Source: Alphaproteobacteria bacterium
Lineage (GTDB): Bacteria; Pseudomonadota; Alphaproteobacteria; Rhodobacterales; Rhodobacteraceae
NCBI GenBank assembly: GCA_030425145.1
Contig: JAUHVK010000012.1
Coordinates: forward strand, 1-64,000
DNA length: 64,000 nt
Direction of reading: 5' to 3'
The position numbers were made by a program, and so were the translations under genes. Shown here one piece after another: positions 59,425 through 64,000 of the stretch. The notes under the pieces were generated by a model. That model was not told the DNA's origin, ran no database searches, and was given only the letters and a program-made list of their open reading frames with translations. Numbering within the stretch: the stretch's first letter is position 1; each line of letters opens with the position of its first letter.

Positions 59425-61056
59425 ATGAGCCACCCCGCAAAGCCAAAAATGGTGTTGACGCCAACTGCCGGATTAGGCGCGGTGCTGTCCGTTCTCGCAA
59501 GCTTGATATGGTTTGGGCAGGCTTGGGTGATCGCAAGTGTTCTTTCGGCGCTCCTGTCAGGCGACAACGTTGCCGTCTGGGGTGTCATGCTCTCGTTTAT
59601 GGGTCTCAGCATTGCACGGGCTTTGTTGAACCAGCAGGCGCAGTCGGCGTTAACTCAGACGGCTGAGCGACATATCCAAACGCTGCGTGAAGAAATTATC
59701 GCCAAGGAAGCGGCCACCGACGAAGAATCTCGCTTTGGCGGTGCCGGTTCGATTGCCGCGCTGGCCACTGAGAAACTCGAGGTGATTCGTCCATTTCTGT
59801 TGCGCTATGCTCCGGCGCGATTACGGGTCATGGTTGTTCCTCTGATTATTCTCGCAATCACGGCATCGCAAAGTTGGGCGGCGGCGGTCGTTCTTTTGGC
59901 GGCAGGACCGTTGATCCCTGTGTTCATGGCTTTGGTCGGGTGGGCCGCGAAAGAAGCCAGTGCGCGCCAGATGGTCGAGATCGGATCGCTCAACGATCTT
60001 CTCGCAGATCGGTTGGCGGCTCTGGCAGACCTGACTTTGATCGGCGCTGGGCCGCAGGTCACACAGGGGTTTGCGGCGGCGTCAGACAGGCTCCGGCTAA
60101 AGACGATGGCGGTTCTGCGCATCGCATTCCTTTCGTCCACGGTTCTTGAGCTGTTCTCGGCGCTTGGCGTAGCGATGATTGCCGTTTGGGTCGGATTTGC
60201 GTTGCTGGGTGAAATCACTTGGGGGACGTGGGGCGCACCGTTGACACCGCTCGCTGGGGTTTATCTCCTTTTACTAGCACCGGATTTCTTTCAGCCTTTG
60301 CGCGATTTGGCAGCAGCGTGGCATGACAAGTCTGCTGCGGACGCGGTGCAGGAAGAGCTTTTGTCCTGGAGGGATAACGCCCGCCGGCCGATGCTGGGCA
60401 AAGGTGCGGTCGTCCCTGCAATTGCCTTTGAAAACCTGATGCTGCAGGGCGTGGAAGTTGACCATGCGGATCGAAGGCTGCGCTTTCCGAACCTCGAAGT
60501 CCAACCCGGTGAAAGTTTCGCCCTCATTGGTCCGAGCGGTGTCGGCAAGACGACCTTGCTGCGTCTGTTTGCCGGTTTGGAGCAACCGACGCGCGGTGCG
60601 GTACTGGTGAATGATGCGCCTGTCACGGGCGCGACGGCCGACGGATGGCGCGCCACCGTGGGATGGATGCCACAAACGCCGCACTTTCTGGGACGCAGCC
60701 TTCGCCACAATATCGGTTTCGGTGCCGACTTGGATTCGAAGGTCCTTCGGCGCGCACGGGTATCGCCGGTTCTGGCTGGTTTGCCGGCCAAGGACTTGAC
60801 GCTATTGGGGGAAACGGGCGCAGGCCTGTCGGGTGGCGAGGCGCGCCGTGTGATGCTGGCGCGCGCGTTGCACCGGTCTCCCGCAGTGCTCATGGCCGAC
60901 GAGCCGACGGCCGATCTGGATGCCGACACCGCCAAAGACATCATCGACGCGCTCCTCGCATATGTCGCCGGTGGTGGCACGCTGATCACCACAACACATG
61001 ATCGGCGCCTTATGGATCGAATGCAGCATGTCATCCGTTTGGAGGCTGACGCATGA
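59425..61056 (+). CDS. cydD: CydD, cysteine/glutathione ABC exporter subunit for cytochrome bd assembly
   Basis: This 543-residue protein fuses about six membrane helices to an ABC ATPase. Walker A is GPSGVGKTTLL, the signature AGLSGGEARRVMLARAL, and Walker B is VLMADEPTADL. With CydC it exports cysteine and glutathione to the periplasm, which is needed for haem insertion into cytochrome bd. The ATG at 59425 is preferred over an upstream TTG at 59407. Its stop overlaps the cydC start by four bases. Confidence 0.87.
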   Translation: MSHPAKPKMVLTPTAGLGAVLSVLASLIWFGQAWVIASVLSALLSGDNVAVWGVMLSFMGLSIARALLNQQAQSALTQTAERHIQTLREEIIAKEAATDEESRFGGAGSIAALATEKLEVIRPFLLRYAPARLRVMVVPLIILAITASQSWAAAVVLLAAGPLIPVFMALVGWAAKEASARQMVEIGSLNDLLADRLAALADLTLIGAGPQVTQGFAAASDRLRLKTMAVLRIAFLSSTVLELFSALGVAMIAVWVGFALLGEITWGTWGAPLTPLAGVYLLLLAPDFFQPLRDLAAAWHDKSAADAVQEELLSWRDNARRPMLGKGAVVPAIAFENLMLQGVEVDHADRRLRFPNLEVQPGESFALIGPSGVGKTTLLRLFAGLEQPTRGAVLVNDAPVTGATADGWRATVGWMPQTPHFLGRSLRHNIGFGADLDSKVLRRARVSPVLAGLPAKDLTLLGETGAGLSGGEARRVMLARALHRSPAVLMADEPTADLDADTAKDIIDALLAYVAGGGTLITTTHDRRLMDRMQHVIRLEADA

Positions 61057-62732
61057 GGCCATTGGTCCAAATCATTCGTATACTTCTGGCCGGAGAACGC
61101 CGTGCCTTTGCTCAAGGAATGGCATTGTCTGCTGTGGTCTTGATCATGGGGGGCGCGTTGTTGGCGTTGTCGGGGTGGTTCATCATCGCGGCCGCGGCGG
61201 CTGGAATGATCGGACTGGGGATCATCTTCAATGTGTTCGCCCCGTCGGCAATGGTACGGTTCCTGGCGCTGGGCCGTACGGTCGCACGGTACGGCGAACG
61301 GCTGACGACCCATGACGCGACTCTGCGCGCGCTGTCGAACTTGAGGGTGCGATTGCTGCATGGCGTTTTGACGTCGCCCTACCGCCAGATCGAACGCTTG
61401 CGGGCGAGTGTCTTTTTGAACCGCGTGACATCGGATGTCGACGCGCTGGATGGTCTGGCCCTGCGGCTGGTTCTTCCCGGGGTAGCGGGTTTGCTGGTGA
61501 TCGGCTTAACCGCTTTGGCTGTTGCTCTGTTGGTTCACGCTGCAATCGCAACTGTCATTCTGCTGGGATACGGGATCGGACCGACATTGGTGTTCTTGTG
61601 TGGGCAGAGCAGGGCGGACGCGCCGTCTCGCAAGGCGCAGGCGGGTAGCCAGGCGCTTAGAAGCCGGATGATCGACCTGATCGCGGCGAGGGAAGAATTG
61701 ATCGCATTTGGGCAGATGCCCGCGGCACGAGCGAATGTTGCAAGAGCGGCGGACTTTCAGTCGAAAAACCAATCCGAAATCGAACGGATCGAAAGGGCGA
61801 TGGGCCTTTGGCTCGACCTGATGGGATGGGCTGTTGTCGCCTTTGCCCTTGGGGCCGGAGCTTCTTTGGCTCAAGCGGGTGAGATTTCGGCGGCCCAAGC
61901 AGCAATTGGCATCTTTGCGGCGCTCGCTCTTTCGGAAGCGGTTGCGCCGGTGCGTCGTGCGCTGTCAGAGATCGGCCGGATGCGTTCGGCTGCGAAACGG
62001 ATTGTGCCAATGATCGAAGAACCCCGTGTGGAACGCGGGTCGCTGCTGGACCACGACACTGTATCTCTTGTCGTCCAGGAATTTTCAGTGACGAGCAGCA
62101 TGTCCAATCACCCGCTTTTTGAACCGGTTTCTTTTTCCTTGGAAGCGGGTGAAACCGTCGCTCTCACAGGGCGCAGTGGTTGTGGGAAATCAACTGCGCT
62201 GTTGCACGCGGCCGGGCAGGGAATGCTCTCGTGCGGCGTGCTGAAATTGGGCGGCATTGATGTTGTTCGAATTGATGCGGAGCTTCGGGTGAGGCTGATC
62301 GCGATGGTGCCGCAGCGACATGCACTTGTTGCTGGAACGATTGCGGAAAACCTCAGGCTGGCGGCGCCCGAAGCGACTGAGGCCGAACTTTGGGCGGCGC
62401 TTCAAGCTGTTCAGTTGGACGAGACCATCAGGCGGAAAGGCGGGGTGGATGCCCGGCTGGGGTTCCGCGGTGCGGGTCTTTCTGGCGGGGAAGGGCGTCG
62501 ATTGGTTCTGGCGCGGGCGCTTCTGAGAAAACCGAGTCTCCTGCTGCTGGACGAGCCGACCGAAGGTCTCGATGCACCATTGGCGAAACAGGTGCTCAAA
62601 GGCATCAGGGCGACATTGCCCGATGCGGCGATCCTGATGGCCGCCCATCGACCTGAAGAGGTCGCGTTTGCGGATCGGGTTGTGTACCTGAGTCCGGTCA
62701 TGTCGGCAGATTTAGATAATCCGCATCCTTGA
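61053..62732 (+). CDS. cydC: CydC, ABC exporter partner of CydD
   Basis: The 559-residue half-transporter has about six membrane helices, Walker A GRSGCGKST, signature AGLSGGEGRRLVLARAL and Walker B LLLLDEPTEGL. It forms a heterodimer with CydD in the inner membrane. It overlaps cydD, and cydA follows after a 102-base regulatory gap, so cydDC and cydA may be one locus with an internal promoter. Confidence 0.87.
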   Translation: MRPLVQIIRILLAGERRAFAQGMALSAVVLIMGGALLALSGWFIIAAAAAGMIGLGIIFNVFAPSAMVRFLALGRTVARYGERLTTHDATLRALSNLRVRLLHGVLTSPYRQIERLRASVFLNRVTSDVDALDGLALRLVLPGVAGLLVIGLTALAVALLVHAAIATVILLGYGIGPTLVFLCGQSRADAPSRKAQAGSQALRSRMIDLIAAREELIAFGQMPAARANVARAADFQSKNQSEIERIERAMGLWLDLMGWAVVAFALGAGASLAQAGEISAAQAAIGIFAALALSEAVAPVRRALSEIGRMRSAAKRIVPMIEEPRVERGSLLDHDTVSLVVQEFSVTSSMSNHPLFEPVSFSLEAGETVALTGRSGCGKSTALLHAAGQGMLSCGVLKLGGIDVVRIDAELRVRLIAMVPQRHALVAGTIAENLRLAAPEATEAELWAALQAVQLDETIRRKGGVDARLGFRGAGLSGGEGRRLVLARALLRKPSLLLLDEPTEGLDAPLAKQVLKGIRATLPDAAILMAAHRPEEVAFADRVVYLSPVMSADLDNPHP

Positions 62733-62811
62733 TACCGGTTTTTGACTTAGATCAAATCAAACATCTTAGAATCGGAATACGAGTGTTTAATCCGCATCGC
62801 TGATGCGAATT
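62717..62811. repeat. Repeated TAATCCGCATC element and dyad flanking the cydA promoter
   Basis: TAATCCGCATC occurs at 62717-62727 and 62788-62798; including the following bases the two copies match at 15 of 17 positions and are 71 bases apart. The second copy is half of a near-perfect dyad (AATCCGCATC-GCT-GATGCGAATT, 62789-62811). The first overlaps the end of cydC. They flank the FNR-like box, so a second regulator may bind both; NsrR is a candidate. Confidence 0.5.
62742..62755. promoter_or_regulatory. FNR/FnrL-like box before cydA
   Basis: TTGAC-TTAG-ATCAA matches TTGAT-N4-ATCAA with one change and lies 79 bases before the cydA ATG. TTGAC halves are common in FnrL sites of Rhodobacterales. 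It predicts induction of cytochrome bd at low oxygen. Confidence 0.7.
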
Positions 62812-62834
62812 ATTGAGTATTCAAGGAGTTCATC

Positions 62835-64000
62835 ATGGAGATCGGGTTGGTCGAGCTGTCGCGCATGCAATTCGCGCTGACGGCGATGTATCACTTCCTC
62901 TTCGTTCCGCTGACGCTAGGGTTGTCTATCCTCGTAGCGATCATGGAAACCGTCTACGTCATGACGAACCGCCCCATCTGGCGGCAGATGACGAAATTCT
63001 GGGGCACGCTGTTTGGCATCAATTTCGTGCTGGGCGTCGCCACGGGCATCACAATGGAATTCCAGTTCGGCATGAACTGGAGCTACTACAGCCACTACGT
63101 CGGTGACATATTCGGTGCGCCGCTTGCGATCGAAGGTTTGATGGCCTTCTTCCTTGAGGCCACATTCGTTGGTTTGTTCTTCTTTGGCTGGGACAAGCTC
63201 AGCAAAGTACAGCACATGGTGGTGGCTTGGCTGGTCGCAATCGGTTCGAATTTCTCGGCGCTGTGGATTCTGATCGCCAACGGCTGGATGCAGAACCCGG
63301 TTGGCGCTGAATTCAACCCAGACACAATGCGCATGGAGATGACCTCATTCTTCGAGGTGCTCTTCAATGAAGTTGCACAGGCGAAGTTCGTTCACACCGT
63401 GTCGGCCGGCTATGTCACTGCGTCGGTCTTCGTGCTGGGTGTATCGGCGCTTTACCTGATCCAGAACCGGCACAAGGATTTGGCCCGCCGGTCCATTGCA
63501 GTCGCCTCGGCCTTTGGCTTGGCGGCGGCCTTGTCTGTTGTCGTTCTTGGCGACGAGTCGGGCTATTCCGCCAGCCATACGCAGAAAATGAAGCTCGCCG
63601 CGATCGAGGCGATGTGGGAGACCCACGACGCCCCTGCCCCGTTCACCGCGATCGGCTTTCCGGATCAAGAAGCACGAGAAACCCACTACGCTTTGGAAAT
63701 CCCATGGGCGATGGGCCTGATCGGGACACGGTCGCTGACCAAGGAAATCCCCGGCATCAACGATCTGGTGGCAGAATCCGAGAACCGTATTCGCGAAGGC
63801 CTCATCGCCTATGACGCGCTGATGACCATTCGCGAACAGCGTGAGGCAACGCCTCAGTCCGTGCGCGACACGTTTGAAGCGCATTCCGAGAACCTTGGGT
63901 TTGCCCTGCTTCTCAAGCGCTATGTCGACGATCCGCGCGATGCGACAGAAGAGCAAATCAAGATGGCTGCCGATGACACCGTTCCCGGCGTGGCACCGCT
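62835..64000 (+). CDS. cydA: Cytochrome bd ubiquinol oxidase subunit I CydA (5' part, cut by window end)
   Basis: The first 388 residues are present. Haem b595 ligand H20 lies in ALTAMYHFLFVPL (E. coli H19), and the haem b558 histidine is in KFVHTVSAGYVT (E. coli H186). The Q-loop begins with GDESGYS. CydA forms the quinol-oxidising half of cytochrome bd, a high-affinity oxidase. The start follows CAAGGAGTTC. The C-terminus and cydB should lie beyond the window. The upstream FNR-like box and the cydDC genes support regulated, low-oxygen expression. Confidence 0.95.
   Translation, partial: MEIGLVELSRMQFALTAMYHFLFVPLTLGLSILVAIMETVYVMTNRPIWRQMTKFWGTLFGINFVLGVATGITMEFQFGMNWSYYSHYVGDIFGAPLAIEGLMAFFLEATFVGLFFFGWDKLSKVQHMVVAWLVAIGSNFSALWILIANGWMQNPVGAEFNPDTMRMEMTSFFEVLFNEVAQAKFVHTVSAGYVTASVFVLGVSALYLIQNRHKDLARRSIAVASAFGLAAALSVVVLGDESGYSASHTQKMKLAAIEAMWETHDAPAPFTAIGFPDQEARETHYALEIPWAMGLIGTRSLTKEIPGINDLVAESENRIREGLIAYDALMTIREQREATPQSVRDTFEAHSENLGFALLLKRYVDDPRDATEEQIKMAADDTVPGVAP

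Overview
The window is GC-rich, densely coded alphaproteobacterial DNA. It most likely comes from a Rhodobacterales (Roseobacter-group) chromosome or large plasmid. The evidence is the mix of TRAP, TAXI-TRAP, tripartite tricarboxylate (TTT) and Liv-type ABC uptake systems, a form I CO dehydrogenase (cox) cluster, a rhizobial-style malonate operon and an FnrL-like site before cydA. This placement is inferred from gene content only. I see no tRNA, rRNA, CRISPR array, insertion sequence or phage gene, and no gene-free stretch longer than 300 bases.

Layout. 1-260: end of a response regulator. 261-9563: a minus-strand operon (TAXI-TRAP receptor, fused permease, IclR regulator, aldehyde dehydrogenase, FAD monooxygenase) divergent from a ThDP enzyme and a TauE/SafE permease. 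9627-20099: a minus-strand operon (aldehyde dehydrogenase, LivK-like receptor, LivHMGF, second aldehyde dehydrogenase, flotillin) divergent from an AraC-family regulator. 20232-27037: GntR regulator, LigM-type O-demethylase, TRAP transporter, type I extradiol dioxygenase and arylamine N-acetyltransferase. 27074-30921: a LysR protein with two HTH domains, divergent from galBCD, the lower gallate/protocatechuate 4,5-cleavage pathway. 31038-39688: coxC-M-S-L-D-E-F-(small ORF)-G for aerobic CO oxidation. 39789-46320: malonate use (matR, TRAP, malonyl-CoA decarboxylase, malonyl-CoA synthetase). 46439-57009: tctCBA-aroE-quiC-AEC, a LysR regulator, and a divergent flavoprotein/TIM-barrel pair, apparently one shikimate- or quinate-type regulon. 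57099-58772: OxyR-like regulator and 1-Cys peroxiredoxin. 58826-64000: NsrR-like regulator, cydDC and the start of cydA.

How it fits together. Most of the window is an uptake-and-catabolism island for plant- or lignin-derived aromatic and hydroaromatic acids. Aldehyde dehydrogenases and LigM would feed methoxylated aromatics, and AroE plus QuiC would turn shikimate-type acids into protocatechuate. GalBCD would take ring-cleavage products to pyruvate and oxaloacetate. CO oxidation and malonate use are separate supplementary energy and carbon modules. The most distinctive signals are a two-part LysR element found with identical 22-base spacing before both tctC and the flavoprotein gene; a LigM/type I dioxygenase/NAT operon under a GntR gene with paired TGTATACA sites; a LytTR-style direct repeat before coxM; and GC-rich stem-loops between receptor and permease genes in four of the five transporter operons.
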